DNA from: an uncultured Erysipelotrichaceae bacterium
GTDB taxonomy: Bacteria; Bacillota_I; Bacilli_A; Erysipelotrichales; Erysipelotrichaceae
Direction: 5' to 3'
DNA length: 35,042 bases
NCBI GenBank assembly: GCA_947167125.1
Contig: CAMVGT010000026.1
Coordinates: 1 to 35,042 of the forward strand
Shown here: positions 15,920 through 24,862 of the stretch, piece after piece
Position numbering within the stretch: the first letter of the stretch is position 1
How the letters are laid out: every line of letters begins with the position of its first letter
The notes under the pieces: generated by a model
What the model was told of the DNA's origin: nothing
What the model saw: the letters and a program-made list of their open reading frames with translations, nothing else
Databases searched by the model: none
Program-made: the position numbers and the translations under genes

Positions 15920-17500
15920 ATGACTAATTGGAAAAACCTTGATACGCTCGCTTCGTATAAGGAACTCGAATCTCTCGCACGCGTCGATCTGCCTGCTGTC
16001 ATGGCAGGAGAAAACGGTGCTGAGCGCGTAAAGAAGTACTGCGCTCCGATGGCAGAAGGTCTCACATTCAACTTTGCCGCAAAGGCAGTTGATGATGACA
16101 TTCTGGCAGCACTCGCAAAACTGGCTGAAGAGCAGGATCTGCTCGGCAAGTTCGAAGCGCTCTACAACGGCGAAGTTGTCAACACCGGTGAAAAGCGTCT
16201 GGTTCTGCATCAGCTCTGCAGAGGACAGCTCGGAAACGATGTCATCGCTGACGGCGTCAACAAGCGTGAATTCTATGTAAAGCAGCAGACAAGAATCGCT
16301 GAATTCGCAAAGAAGGTTCATGCCGGCGAAATCACAAACGCTGACGGTGAAAAGTTCACAACAGTCGTTCAGATCGGTATCGGCGGAAGCGACCTTGGTC
16401 CCCGCGCAATCTACATCGCTCTTGAAAACTGGGCTAAGACAACCGGAAACCTGAAGATGAACGCAGCGTTCATCTCCAACGTTGACCCGGATGACGCAGC
16501 CGGTGTATTAAGCAATATCGATGTCAAGCATTCCCTGTTCGTTCTTGTCTCCAAGTCCGGAACAACACTTGAAACACTGACAAACGAATCCTTCGTCAAG
16601 AACGCCCTGCAGGAAGCAGGACTTGATCCGGCAAAGCATATGGTCGCTGTCACCAGCGAAACATCACCTCTTGCAAAGAATGAAGGCTACCTCGATGCAT
16701 TCTATATGGATGACTACATCGGCGGACGCTATTCCTCTTCTTCCGCAGTCGGCGGCGCTGTTCTCTCCCTCGCATTCGGTCCGGAAGTCTTCGCTGACTT
16801 CCTCAACGGCGCAGCAGAAGCTGACAAGCTCGCAAAGGAAAAGGATCTCCGCAAGAATGCTGCTATGCTCGACGCTCTGATCGGCGTTTACGAGCGCAAC
16901 GTTCTCGGCTATCAGAATACAGCAGTTCTGCCGTATTCCCAGGCGCTCAGCCGCTTCCCGGCGCATCTGCAGCAGCTGGATATGGAATCCAACGGCAAGA
17001 GCGTCAACAGATTCGGCGAACCTGTAGATTATCCGACAGGACCGATCATCTTCGGTGAACCGGGCACAAACGGACAGCACTCCTTCTACCAGCTGCTCCA
17101 TCAGGGAAAGAACATCGTTCCGATGCAGTTCATCGGTTTCCGCAATTCCCAGATCGGCTCCGATGTTGTGATCCAGGGCAGCACAAGCCAGCAGAAACTC
17201 GGCGCTAACGTCGCAGCACAGATCGTCGCTTTCGCATGCGGCAAGGATGATGAAAACCTCAACAAGAAATTTGACGGCGGCCGTCCTTCCAGCATCATCA
17301 TCGGCGACAAGCTGACACCGGCATCCCTCGGCGCTCTGCTCGCACACTTCGAAAACAAAGTTATGTTCCAGGGCTTCGCATGGAACGTCAACAGCTTCGA
17401 CCAGGAAGGCGTACAGCTCGGTAAGGTTCTTGCCAAGAAGGTTCTCGCCCACGATACAGACGGAGCACTTGCTGAATACAGCGCACTGCTCAACATCTGA
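15920..17500 (+). CDS. pgi: Glucose-6-phosphate isomerase, long form
   Basis: The 526-residue enzyme interconverts glucose 6-phosphate and fructose 6-phosphate in glycolysis. Visible motifs are GIGGSDLGPRAIY, SKSGTTLETLTNES (phosphate binding), GGRYSSSSAVGG, the catalytic Glu in LDMESNGKS, the PGI signature with GTNGQHSFYQLLHQG including the ring-opening His, and the C-terminal Lys in EGVQLGKVLAKK. It is longer than the roughly 450-residue form of Bacillus and belongs to the larger PGI type. AGGAGG lies before the ATG. Codon choice is strongly biased to C-ending codons (CTC, AAC, GGC, ATC) compared with neighbours, which fits high expression. Monocistronic with its own promoter and terminator. 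Confidence 0.96.
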   Translation: MTNWKNLDTLASYKELESLARVDLPAVMAGENGAERVKKYCAPMAEGLTFNFAAKAVDDDILAALAKLAEEQDLLGKFEALYNGEVVNTGEKRLVLHQLCRGQLGNDVIADGVNKREFYVKQQTRIAEFAKKVHAGEITNADGEKFTTVVQIGIGGSDLGPRAIYIALENWAKTTGNLKMNAAFISNVDPDDAAGVLSNIDVKHSLFVLVSKSGTTLETLTNESFVKNALQEAGLDPAKHMVAVTSETSPLAKNEGYLDAFYMDDYIGGRYSSSSAVGGAVLSLAFGPEVFADFLNGAAEADKLAKEKDLRKNAAMLDALIGVYERNVLGYQNTAVLPYSQALSRFPAHLQQLDMESNGKSVNRFGEPVDYPTGPIIFGEPGTNGQHSFYQLLHQGKNIVPMQFIGFRNSQIGSDVVIQGSTSQQKLGANVAAQIVAFACGKDDENLNKKFDGGRPSSIIIGDKLTPASLGALLAHFENKVMFQGFAWNVNSFDQEGVQLGKVLAKKVLAHDTDGALAEYSALLNI

Positions 17501-17511
17501 CAATCAGCTCA

Positions 17512-17541
17512 AAAAGGAATCCGGGCCGGATTCCTTTTTTT
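17512..17541 (+). terminator. Terminator of pgi (bidirectional form)
   Basis: AGGAATCCG/CGGATTCCT stem with a short loop, followed rightward by a seven-T run and preceded by five A, so it can also stop leftward transcripts coming from glnS. Confidence 0.93.
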
Positions 17542-17555
17542 CGTGCTTCATAACA

Positions 17556-17586
17556 AAAGACGCGCAGATTATTTCTGTGCGTCTTT
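17556..17586 (-). terminator. Second hairpin between pgi and glnS
   Basis: An imperfect stem built from AAAGACGCGCAGA and TCTGTGCGTCTTT is followed leftward by TTTTGTT. One position pairs only as G-U in the rightward transcript and is a mismatch leftward. It lies 12 bases beyond the glnS stop and is the likely first terminator for glnS. Confidence 0.7.
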
Positions 17587-17598
17587 CATCAGAACTGT

Positions 17599-19335
17599 TT
17601 ATTTTTTGAATCCGTCTCTCAGCAGAACGCTTCTGTTGAATACGAGATGGTCAGCAGAGGAATCCTTGTTGTCAAGGCAGAAGAAGCCGATGCGCATGAA
17701 CTGGAATGTCGGCGCGTTTGTGCCGGTTCTGTTTTCACGTGTGTCGAATTCTTTTGCGACTTCCTGCATGGACTTTTCAACCTTGCAGCCGTTCAGAACT
17801 GTGAGGCTTTCCGGATTGAGAGCTTCGAGGAAGTTCTTGTCCGGTCCGTCCGGATTTGCGTCGGTGAACAGGTTGTCATACAGACGGACTTCCGCATCGA
17901 GGCAGTTGTTGGAGTCAACCCAGTGAATGGTTGCGCCTTTGACCTTGCGGCCATCAGCGGGATCGCCGCCTCTGGATTCCGGATCGTATTCGCAGAGCAC
18001 TTCTGTAACCTTGCCGTTTTCATCCTTGATGCAGCCGGTGCATGTTACAAGATAAGCGCCTTTGAGTCTGACTTCATTTCCCGGATACATTCTCTTGTAC
18101 TTGGGAATCGGTTCTTCCAGGAAGTCATCTTCTTCAATCCACAGATTGCGGCTGAAGGTGATTTCATGAGTTCCCTGGGAAGGATCTGTCGGGTTGTTTT
18201 CAACCGTGAATGTTTCGGACTGTCCTTCCGGATAATTGGTGACTGTCAGCTTCACCGGATGCAGAACCGCCATGGTTCTTTCCGCTGTCGCGTTGAGGTC
18301 ATCTCTCAGGCATCTTTCCAGTTCACGGAATTCGATGGTATTGGAGCTCTTGGCAACACCGATCTGCTCGCAGAAATTGCGGATGGAGGCAGCGGTGTAA
18401 CCGCGTCTTCTCAAACCGCACAGTGTCGGCATTCTCGGATCATCCCAGCCGGAAACATATCCTTCTTCAACCAGCTGTCTGAGCTTTCTCTTGGACATGA
18501 CTGTGTGGTCAATGCCAAGACGGGCAAATTCGATCTGTCTCGGCTTATGGAACGGGATCGAAACATTTTCAACAACCCAGTTATAGAGCGGTCTGTGATC
18601 TTCGTATTCCAGGGAACAGAGGGAATGTGTGATTCCTTCCAGAGCATCCTGAATCGGATGGGCAAAGTCGTACATCGGGAAGATGCACCATTTGGTTCCC
18701 TGTCTGTGGTGGTTGATATAGCGGATACGGTAAATGACCGGGTCACGCATGTTGAAGTTGCCGCTGGCAAGGTCAATCTTGGCACGCAGTGTCATCTTGC
18801 CTTCTTCCACTTCACCGTTCTTCATTTTCTCAAAGAGTCTGAGATTCTCTTCAATCGGTCTGTCACGGTAAGGGGATCTTGCCGGTGTGCTGGTATCGCC
18901 TCTGTATTCACGGAACTGTTCCGGTGTCAGTTCGCAGACATATGCCAGACCCTTTTTGATCAGTTCGATCGCGTATTCATAGTCTTTGTCAAAATAATCG
19001 GAACCGTAGAAGAATCTGTCTCCCCAGTCAAAGCCGAGCCAGTGGATGTCCTGCTGGATCGCGTCGACATATTCGGTGTCTTCCTTAGCCGGATTGGTAT
19101 CGTCCATTCTCAGGTTGCAGATACCGCCGAACTTTTCCGCCATACCGAAGTCAATGCAGAGTGCCTTGCAGTGACCGATATGCAGATATCCGTTGGGTTC
19201 CGGAGGGAAACGGGTATGAACGGTCATGCCTTCAAACTGTCCGCCCGGCGCGATGTCTTCTTCAATAAAGTTGTAGATAAAGTTGCGGTTTACATTGACT
19301 TCATCTTCAGCCATTTCTTTCTTCTCGTCAGCCAT
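17599..19335 (-). CDS. glnS: Glutaminyl-tRNA synthetase
   Basis: The 578-residue class-I synthetase charges tRNA-Gln. The HIGH motif is in [12 protein letters not shown] (residues 44-55), the MDDTNP block and the [23 protein letters not shown] block are typical of the Gln/Glu catalytic core, and the KMSKS-like motif is VMSKRKL near residue 278. The C-terminal part has the anticodon-binding beta-barrels. The VMSKR form and the MYDFAHP block favour GlnRS over bacterial GluRS. Presence of GlnRS implies that this organism does not depend only on the GatCAB route for Gln-tRNA. AGGAG lies nine bases before the ATG. A TATAAT box lies about 40 bases upstream. Confidence 0.96.
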   Translation of the reverse strand: MADEKKEMAEDEVNVNRNFIYNFIEEDIAPGGQFEGMTVHTRFPPEPNGYLHIGHCKALCIDFGMAEKFGGICNLRMDDTNPAKEDTEYVDAIQQDIHWLGFDWGDRFFYGSDYFDKDYEYAIELIKKGLAYVCELTPEQFREYRGDTSTPARSPYRDRPIEENLRLFEKMKNGEVEEGKMTLRAKIDLASGNFNMRDPVIYRIRYINHHRQGTKWCIFPMYDFAHPIQDALEGITHSLCSLEYEDHRPLYNWVVENVSIPFHKPRQIEFARLGIDHTVMSKRKLRQLVEEGYVSGWDDPRMPTLCGLRRRGYTAASIRNFCEQIGVAKSSNTIEFRELERCLRDDLNATAERTMAVLHPVKLTVTNYPEGQSETFTVENNPTDPSQGTHEITFSRNLWIEEDDFLEEPIPKYKRMYPGNEVRLKGAYLVTCTGCIKDENGKVTEVLCEYDPESRGGDPADGRKVKGATIHWVDSNNCLDAEVRLYDNLFTDANPDGPDKNFLEALNPESLTVLNGCKVEKSMQEVAKEFDTRENRTGTNAPTFQFMRIGFFCLDNKDSSADHLVFNRSVLLRDGFKK

Positions 19336-19375
19336 TCGTGAATTCTCCTATTTGATTAATGCTAATCACCTGCCA

Positions 19376-19381
19376 ATTATA
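19376..19381 (-). promoter_or_regulatory. Candidate -10 box of glnS
   Basis: A perfect TATAAT reads leftward about 41 bases before the glnS ATG. No convincing -35 box lies at 17 bases, although a TG-type extension (TGTTATATAAT) is nearby. Only the -10 box is claimed. Confidence 0.45.
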
Positions 19382-19435
19382 TAACAAAACATGAATTTGA
19401 GGTACCACCTGCAGCAGATGTTCATTTCAAATCGA

Positions 19436-19464
19436 TTTTCATCCGCATACCGCAATGTTAGAAT
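19436..19464 (+). promoter_or_regulatory. Candidate promoter abutting the FtsX-type gene
   Basis: TTTTCA (19436-19441), a 17-base spacer and TAGAAT (19459-19464). The ATG at 19471 lies at the position where transcription would be expected to start, and no ribosome binding site precedes it, so the message may be leaderless. Confidence 0.45.
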
Positions 19465-19470
19465 GTTTTC

Positions 19471-22400
19471 ATGATTGTCAGAAGAGGCGTCCAGTCCATG
19501 CTCAGATCCGGAAAACTGAGCATATTGATGTTCCTGCTGATCTCCCTGCTTTCTTTGATTCTCACTCTCGGAGCAGGCATTTTTTCATGCGCAGAGGCAA
19601 CCCTGGATTCCTTTGAGGAAACCTACCGCACAGTCGGAAGAATTGAATATATCGGCAGCGACTATCCGGATGAAACATCTGCCGATCCCTATGCGAAGCA
19701 GGCATATGAATCTCTGGATATGGAATCTATCATCCGTGCCCCGGGCGTCATCTCTGCAGAAAAGAAACATTCTTATCTTGGCTATACAGAAGGTTTCAAG
19801 CGCTTCGGCGCAAATATTCCGTATAAAGACTATGCGGTTCTGATTGTGCAGTCTCCCCGCTCCCTTCCCGAAGAGGCGATTGAAGTTCCCATTGACGGAA
19901 TTCCTGCCCTGGAAGATATCTGCATTATCACAGACGCAATGACCAAAGATGTAACGGTCCGCTATCACGGCATCGAAGAAACTGTTCCTGCTTTTTTCTA
20001 TGATTCCTACAATGATGCCTGGAGCAGAATCACATTTGAAAACGGCATCCCTGTCACGTCTGATATTGAAAAAGAAGATCTGCCGGAAAATTACATTGAA
20101 ATCAACCGCTACCGGGGTACCGTGACGCCGCATTACAGCGGACAGGTCAGTATCGATGACCATGAGGTTCCTCATTATATTTACAATTCCCTGCAGGATT
20201 CATGGGCGGAAGAAGTCTATGCGGTAACCGAATATACATGCATTCTCAAAGACGCCCTTTATTCAAGAAATGAAGAGCGCCATATTCTGATCCGGCTGAA
20301 AACCGGCATTCTTCCGGAAGAACTTGACAGCAAAACAACCTATGCGGTTCATGGAAGCTTTATTGATGCGGAAACATCCAATCTTGTTTTCGAAGTCCGC
20401 GAATTCCGCGATGATGAAACCAATCCGATTCACGCACTGGATGAAACCGGAACGGAAAGCCTGAAAGGAACGCCGTTTGAAGAAGCAGCCGATTTCTACC
20501 GGTATGCCAACAACTATCTCAATGTTCATGAAAGTTCCGATATCTCTCTGCTGGAAGAATTCCATCAGGGATGGCTCACCCTCGAATCCGGCAGATTCCC
20601 GAAGGAAAAGGAAGACGGCGTCTGTATCATCGATCATATTCTGGCCGATCAGCTGCAGCTGTCCGTCGGCGATCAGCTTCCGCTGAAGGCATTGCAGTCT
20701 TCCGCAGATGATATCTATTTCATCACCGGAACAGAAGAGACCGTAAATTATCAAATCACCGGAATCTGTTCGCAGAATAATGATTACCGCGGTGAAGTTT
20801 TCATTTCCTCTTCCCATCCGAAGGAAACTGTATTCTTCGGAAGTTCTCTGGGATGGATCCGGTTTGACAACGCCTCCGCCCCGTCAGCTGCGGAAACAAT
20901 CCGCAGTACACTGGGCGATCATGTCCGGCTTACTTTATATGATCAGGGCTATGAAACCAATTCCATGCCTCTGAAGGCACTGCAGACAACATCTTTGATT
21001 ATCACCCTCATCTCTTCCCTGACTGCATTGACCGTTCTGGTTCTCTTCGCATTCCTTGCGATCTACCGCCGTCGGGATACGATCTCGGTTCTGCATCAGC
21101 TGGGACTGAAACGAAGCGGAATTGCGGTATGGATGCTGAGCGGAATTCTGACGATTGTTCTGGCTGGTTCATTGACCGGATGCGCGCTTGGCAGCGTCTT
21201 AATGAGAATGATTCTTTCATTGACGCTGGACGGAACTTCATCTTTCTATGCGGCGGATACGCGCTATTCTTCCGCAGTTACCGGACTGGTAAAAACAATC
21301 GAACCTGTTTATCCTTCTTCCATTCTGATTCTGCTGATCTGCACAGCCGCAGTCACCGCAGCTTCTTTCCTTCTGAGTCTTTTATTCCTGATTCCGGCAA
21401 TGAATCAGAACCGGCCTTCGAGAGGAAAGCTGCGCCTGAAGGTTCCGGAAGATACAACTTCACTAAAAGGAAACGGAATCCTGCGCTATGGAAGAATCGG
21501 ATTTGAGCGGGGAGGCAGCCGCTCGGCTGCTGTGATATTAAGTGTCTTTGCCCTCTCTCTTCTGCTGTGCGGTTTCAGCGCTCTTTCTTCCGGATGGCAG
21601 GATGAGCTGGAAGAACTGTATGACAGCAGTGAGATCACCGGCAGTATTGTCAGCCTGAACGGCAGATACTCCACCGGACTTGTGATTTCAGAAGATACTG
21701 TCCGCAAATTCAATCAGAGCGGACTGATTTCCGAATTCCATGTGGCATTTGATCAGGCACATTACTGGCTGGCAGATGAAATACCTCTGTTTGCGCCGAC
21801 TTCGTACGGCGAAGAAAGCAGGCAGGCATGGATCGGGCAGCAGCCTTCCATGATCTTTGTCGATTCCCTGCAGGCCGCACAGGATTTCTTCTATTCCGAT
21901 GCGGCTGTGACATGGATCGAAGGATATGATGAAACGGTCTTCGGCAAATCGCTTGGAACCATCTACAGCTATATTGCGGAAGATAAACCCTTCCCTGCCC
22001 TTGTCCCGGACAGATGGCTCAGGGAACACAACTGGAATGCCGGGGATGTCATCACTGTCATGATGTCCGGCGATACTCCGGCTGACCTGCTTGTCGCAGG
22101 AACCTATTCGCAGGTTTCTTCAAAAGCAAATATCTACCTTCCGCTCTGTGCCATATATGATCCGGCAGATCTTCTGAAAGAAAAAGAACAGGACAATATG
22201 CCCTGGCATATGAACAGTGAGCAGATTTTCACTTCCGGCGTGTTCCGGCTGAAATCCGCACATGTGCTGAAGGAGTTCAAGGATTTTTTACAGAAGAACC
22301 GGTACAGCCAGGTGAATCAGCCTGCTTATGACCGGACAACCGTTCTGATTCAGGACGCTTCCTTCCTTGATACACTCGGCACACTCAGCCGGCATATCGC

Positions 22401-22728
22401 ATTTGCGGATATGATTTATCCGGTACTGATGGGATTCACCATTCTTGCCGGATTCCTGATTTCCTGGCTGATGATCAACGGACGCAGAATGGACTTTGCG
22501 GTCATGAAGGGACTCGGTACAGGGAAACGGAAAGTATTCATGATCTTCTTCCTCGAGCAGGCCTGGGCAGCTTTGATCGGTCTTTTGCCGGTATTGATTC
22601 TTTCCTTCTTCATCGGCAGTCCCTGGATCATCGGTTTCTTCGGTCTTTCCTGGCTGATGGGTACCGCCTGGGCGGTTCATGTTGTATCAAAAGAGAATCT
22701 GATGGTTCTTCTATCGGAAAAGGAGTAG
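19471..22728 (+). CDS. Large FtsX-type ABC transporter permease
   Basis: The 1085-residue membrane protein has a helix near residues 17-38, a very large extracytoplasmic region (about 40-505), a cluster of three to four helices (about 510-655) forming the first FtsX core, a helix near 690-710, a second extracytoplasmic region (about 715-980), and final helices (about 990-1075) forming the second FtsX core. This fits the group of long, duplicated FtsX permeases found beside MacB-type ATPases in Bacillota, used for export, lipoprotein handling or antibiotic sensing. The ATPase gene follows after four bases. The start is unsettled: ATG 19471 fits the family but has no ribosome binding site, while ATG 19498 has GAGG about ten bases upstream. 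Substrate unknown. Confidence 0.87.
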   Translation: MIVRRGVQSMLRSGKLSILMFLLISLLSLILTLGAGIFSCAEATLDSFEETYRTVGRIEYIGSDYPDETSADPYAKQAYESLDMESIIRAPGVISAEKKHSYLGYTEGFKRFGANIPYKDYAVLIVQSPRSLPEEAIEVPIDGIPALEDICIITDAMTKDVTVRYHGIEETVPAFFYDSYNDAWSRITFENGIPVTSDIEKEDLPENYIEINRYRGTVTPHYSGQVSIDDHEVPHYIYNSLQDSWAEEVYAVTEYTCILKDALYSRNEERHILIRLKTGILPEELDSKTTYAVHGSFIDAETSNLVFEVREFRDDETNPIHALDETGTESLKGTPFEEAADFYRYANNYLNVHESSDISLLEEFHQGWLTLESGRFPKEKEDGVCIIDHILADQLQLSVGDQLPLKALQSSADDIYFITGTEETVNYQITGICSQNNDYRGEVFISSSHPKETVFFGSSLGWIRFDNASAPSAAETIRSTLGDHVRLTLYDQGYETNSMPLKALQTTSLIITLISSLTALTVLVLFAFLAIYRRRDTISVLHQLGLKRSGIAVWMLSGILTIVLAGSLTGCALGSVLMRMILSLTLDGTSSFYAADTRYSSAVTGLVKTIEPVYPSSILILLICTAAVTAASFLLSLLFLIPAMNQNRPSRGKLRLKVPEDTTSLKGNGILRYGRIGFERGGSRSAAVILSVFALSLLLCGFSALSSGWQDELEELYDSSEITGSIVSLNGRYSTGLVISEDTVRKFNQSGLISEFHVAFDQAHYWLADEIPLFAPTSYGEESRQAWIGQQPSMIFVDSLQAAQDFFYSDAAVTWIEGYDETVFGKSLGTIYSYIAEDKPFPALVPDRWLREHNWNAGDVITVMMSGDTPADLLVAGTYSQVSSKANIYLPLCAIYDPADLLKEKEQDNMPWHMNSEQIFTSGVFRLKSAHVLKEFKDFLQKNRYSQVNQPAYDRTTVLIQDASFLDTLGTLSRHIAFADMIYPVLMGFTILAGFLISWLMINGRRMDFAVMKGLGTGKRKVFMIFFLEQAWAALIGLLPVLILSFFIGSPWIIGFFGLSWLMGTAWAVHVVSKENLMVLLSEKE

Positions 22729-22732
22729 AAAT

Positions 22733-23395
22733 ATGAGTATTCTGGAAGTCAGAAATGTTTCCTATACATACCGTTCCAGCTATCAGACTGCACAGGCGCT
22801 CAAAAATGTGTCGCTGTCTTTTGAAGCCGGAACTGTTTATGCCGTGACCGGAAAATCCGGCAGCGGAAAAACCACTCTGCTCTCATTGATGGCAGGACTC
22901 GATCTGCCTTCGGAAGGTGAAATTCTATGCGGCGGGGTTTCCACTTCGTCCATGGATCTGCAGGAATACAGACGCACCAAAGCGGCTGTCATCTATCAGT
23001 CATTCCGCCTGCTTCCTTTGTTAACAATTGCGGAAAATATCATGTTTCCGATGGAGCTTGCCGGCATGAAGCCGAAGGAAGCGAAAAAAGAAGCACTTGC
23101 CCTGATGAAGCGGGTTGCCCTTCCGAAAAAATACGCAAACCGTTTTCCGGCAATGCTGTCAGGCGGCGAACAGCAGAGGGTTGCGATCGCAAGAGCGCTT
23201 GCCATGCGTACGGAAATCCTGCTGGCGGATGAACCGACCGGAAATCTCGACAGCGCCAACAGTGAAAACATCATGAAGATCCTGTGCGATCTTGCCCATG
23301 AAGAAAACTACTGTGTCATCATTGTCACCCATGATCCATCAATCGCGGAAGCCAGCGACTGCGTCATCCGCATGAATGACGGAGAAATCGTCTGA
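22733..23395 (+). CDS. ABC transporter ATP-binding protein, MacB/LolD type
   Basis: The 220-residue ATPase has Walker A GKSGSGKTT (about residues 40-48), the Q-loop YQSFRLLPLLTIAENI, signature LSGGEQQRVAIARAL, Walker B ILLADEPTGNLDS and the H-loop VTHD. DEPTGNLD and the small size are typical of the MacB/LolD/FtsE group that works with FtsX-type permeases. AGGAG sits inside the end of the permease gene, four bases of which separate the two frames, so they form a two-gene operon. A terminator follows directly. No two-component system of the BceRS type lies nearby, which weakens a bacitracin-type role. Confidence 0.93.
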   Translation: MSILEVRNVSYTYRSSYQTAQALKNVSLSFEAGTVYAVTGKSGSGKTTLLSLMAGLDLPSEGEILCGGVSTSSMDLQEYRRTKAAVIYQSFRLLPLLTIAENIMFPMELAGMKPKEAKKEALALMKRVALPKKYANRFPAMLSGGEQQRVAIARALAMRTEILLADEPTGNLDSANSENIMKILCDLAHEENYCVIIVTHDPSIAEASDCVIRMNDGEIV

Positions 23396-23399
23396 AGAA

Positions 23400-23442
23400 A
23401 AGATCCTCAGCACCTGCAGGATGCTGAAGATCTTCTTTTTTT
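23400..23442 (+). terminator. Terminator of the FtsX-type transporter operon
   Basis: A 13-bp stem with one mismatch (23400-23412 with about 23422-23434) is followed rightward by CTTTTTTTATT. Leftward it is followed by TTTTC, so it may also serve the convergent small gene that ends at 23441. Confidence 0.9.
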
Positions 23443-23794
23443 ATTCTGTTGCTCTGCTGATCCAGTTTTTCAGCTCTTCATCGGACGCATCGCTGAACAA
23501 AGAGGCGTCGATGAGCTTTGCGCCTTTAATATACGGAAGAATCTTTTCACCGCTTTTGCCGATTGAACTTCCGCCGCTTGTCGCAAAGAGCGCTGCTTTC
23601 TTTCCGCTCATATGCGTGAAGGTTTTATCTTCCGATACAATTTCACGGAATGTTTCCGCATCCGCATCGACCATTGCCTGGGTATATTTCGCATGCGTAT
23701 ACAGAACTGCGAGTTCTTCATCATTGAAGGATGACAGGCTGACGCCTGAGATCTCAATATTTCTGAATGCTTTGAAATCATACTGAACTGTCAT
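23441..23794 (-). CDS. Chimeric protein: NTF2/SnoaL-like N-terminus joined to a flavodoxin C-terminus
   Basis: The 117-residue frame has two unrelated halves. Residues 1 to about 62 (with FNDEELAVLYTHAKYTQAM and TFREIVSEDKTFTHMSG) match the first part of NTF2/DUF4440-like proteins. Residues about 62-117 (SGKKAALFATSGGSSIGKS, YIKGAKL, the final DEELKNWI helix) match the last third of flavodoxins of the Bacteroides and Clostridia type, without the FMN phosphate loop. The join falls at Ser-Gly-Lys (about 23600-23611), a tripeptide both parents could share there, so a deletion between two neighbouring genes is the simplest origin. CGGAGG precedes the ATG and the frame is open. Neither half is a complete domain, so the product is probably non-functional. 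Confidence 0.75.
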   Translation of the reverse strand: MTVQYDFKAFRNIEISGVSLSSFNDEELAVLYTHAKYTQAMVDADAETFREIVSEDKTFTHMSGKKAALFATSGGSSIGKSGEKILPYIKGAKLIDASLFSDASDEELKNWISRATE

Positions 23795-23824
23795 ATGAGC
23801 CTCCGTTTCCTTTATGCATGCTCA

Positions 23825-23863
23825 ATATAAAAGATTCCGGTATCTTCAGACAATGCCGGAATC
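23825..23863 (-). terminator. Terminator after the alpha/beta hydrolase gene
   Basis: A perfect 8-bp stem (GATTCCGG/CCGGAATC, 23833-23840 with 23856-23863) is followed leftward by TTTTATATTG. It lies between the hydrolase and the chimeric gene. Confidence 0.75.
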
Positions 23864-23878
23864 CCCATTGAAGTGTAT

Positions 23879-23909
23879 TAAGTAACGTTCTTCAGAAATT
23901 GGTTACTTA
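23879..23909. repeat. Inverted repeat overlapping the hydrolase stop codon
   Basis: TAAGTAAC (23879-23886) and GTTACTTA (23902-23909) form a perfect 8-bp inverted repeat with a 15-base loop. The right arm contains the TAA stop of the hydrolase gene. There is no T-run, so it may stabilise the 3' end instead of terminating. Confidence 0.55.
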
Positions 23910-24722
23910 TATATTTTCTGCGCTGAAAAAGGAAAACACCCTGTCATTGAAATCTGATGCTTCTTCATACAGGCCATGCCCGAGACCTTCATACATATAA
24001 AGATGTGAAGAAGGAATCAGTTCTTTCATTTCAAAGGAAGCTTCTGCTGTTACAATCCGGTCATCCTTTCCGCCGATGATCAGTACAGGACATGCAATCT
24101 TCTCTGCATCAGTCCTTCCGTCAAAAGAAAGGATCGCTTCCGCATTTGCCTGAAAGCGCAGGTAGTCTTTCGGCTTTCCGACTTTTCCGAGAAGCGGATA
24201 TGTCATGCGGAATGCTTTGAGATATTTTTCAGAATAGCTGTTTTCAGCTGTATCGATCATGAGCTCTTTATGATTGTTTTCTTCAGTCAGTTTCAGCCAG
24301 TGACGCACACGCTGCTGAGCTGTTTCATTTGCATAAGGCGCGGAAACAGCGATTACAAGTTTCTCAACCATCTGCGGATAAGATGCCGCAAGCGCCTGGG
24401 CAATCATACCGCCCTCAGAAACACCAAGAACATATGCTTTCTCAATTCCAAGTTCCTTCATTGCGGCAGCCTGATCATCCGCCATATCCTGGATCGATAT
24501 TCCTTTTGCAAGATTGTTTCTGCGGCTGAACATGTCTATTGTGAATTCACTGAAATATTTTCTATATGGCGCTGCCAGCACAAATGCTTTTCCTTTGACT
24601 GATGCAAGCCCGTCGGAAAGTCCCGGCAATAGCACTGCCTTTTTCTTTCCCGATCCAAAGGAAACATACTGCATTTCCATTCCGTCTGTTCTGACGCATT
24701 CATCTTTCAGATTCCAGCCCAT
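23907..24722 (-). CDS. Alpha/beta-fold hydrolase
   Basis: The 271-residue protein has the alpha/beta hydrolase fold signature. The nucleophile Ser102 lies in the elbow GVSEGGMIAQ, the acid is Asp220 or Asp221 in GGKDDRIV, and His249 is in GLGHGLYEE. AVLLPGLSDG near residues 29-38 supplies the oxyanion-hole strand. It resembles small esterases or C-C hydrolases, but the substrate cannot be told. I chose the ATG at 24722 because GAGGAA lies eight bases upstream. The in-frame ATG at 24752 has no site. It is flanked by terminators on both sides, so it is transcribed alone. Confidence 0.87.
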   Translation of the reverse strand: MGWNLKDECVRTDGMEMQYVSFGSGKKKAVLLPGLSDGLASVKGKAFVLAAPYRKYFSEFTIDMFSRRNNLAKGISIQDMADDQAAAMKELGIEKAYVLGVSEGGMIAQALAASYPQMVEKLVIAVSAPYANETAQQRVRHWLKLTEENNHKELMIDTAENSYSEKYLKAFRMTYPLLGKVGKPKDYLRFQANAEAILSFDGRTDAEKIACPVLIIGGKDDRIVTAEASFEMKELIPSSHLYMYEGLGHGLYEEASDFNDRVFSFFSAENI

Positions 24723-24770
24723 ATTGATTCTTCCTCTGAATCCATCATTCAATATCTGTCCACTCTTTGC

Positions 24771-24806
24771 AAGAAGAAAAGCAGCTGCTCTTTTCAGAAC
24801 AGCTGC
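24771..24806 (-). terminator. Terminator of the aldo/keto reductase gene
   Basis: A perfect 7-bp stem (GCAGCTG/CAGCTGC, 24781-24787 with 24800-24806) is followed leftward by TTTTCTTCTT. It lies 56 bases beyond the reductase stop codon. Confidence 0.85.
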
Positions 24807-24862
24807 GGATTCAGCGCGTAAGAACTTTTCTTTGAACTGTCATTTTCAGTCTTCAGTAAAGA

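Noticed and set aside
17647..19341. Plus-strand frame of 564 codons opposite glnS
   Set aside because: It mirrors the highly biased codons of glnS and has no domain. The glnS frame has all synthetase motifs.
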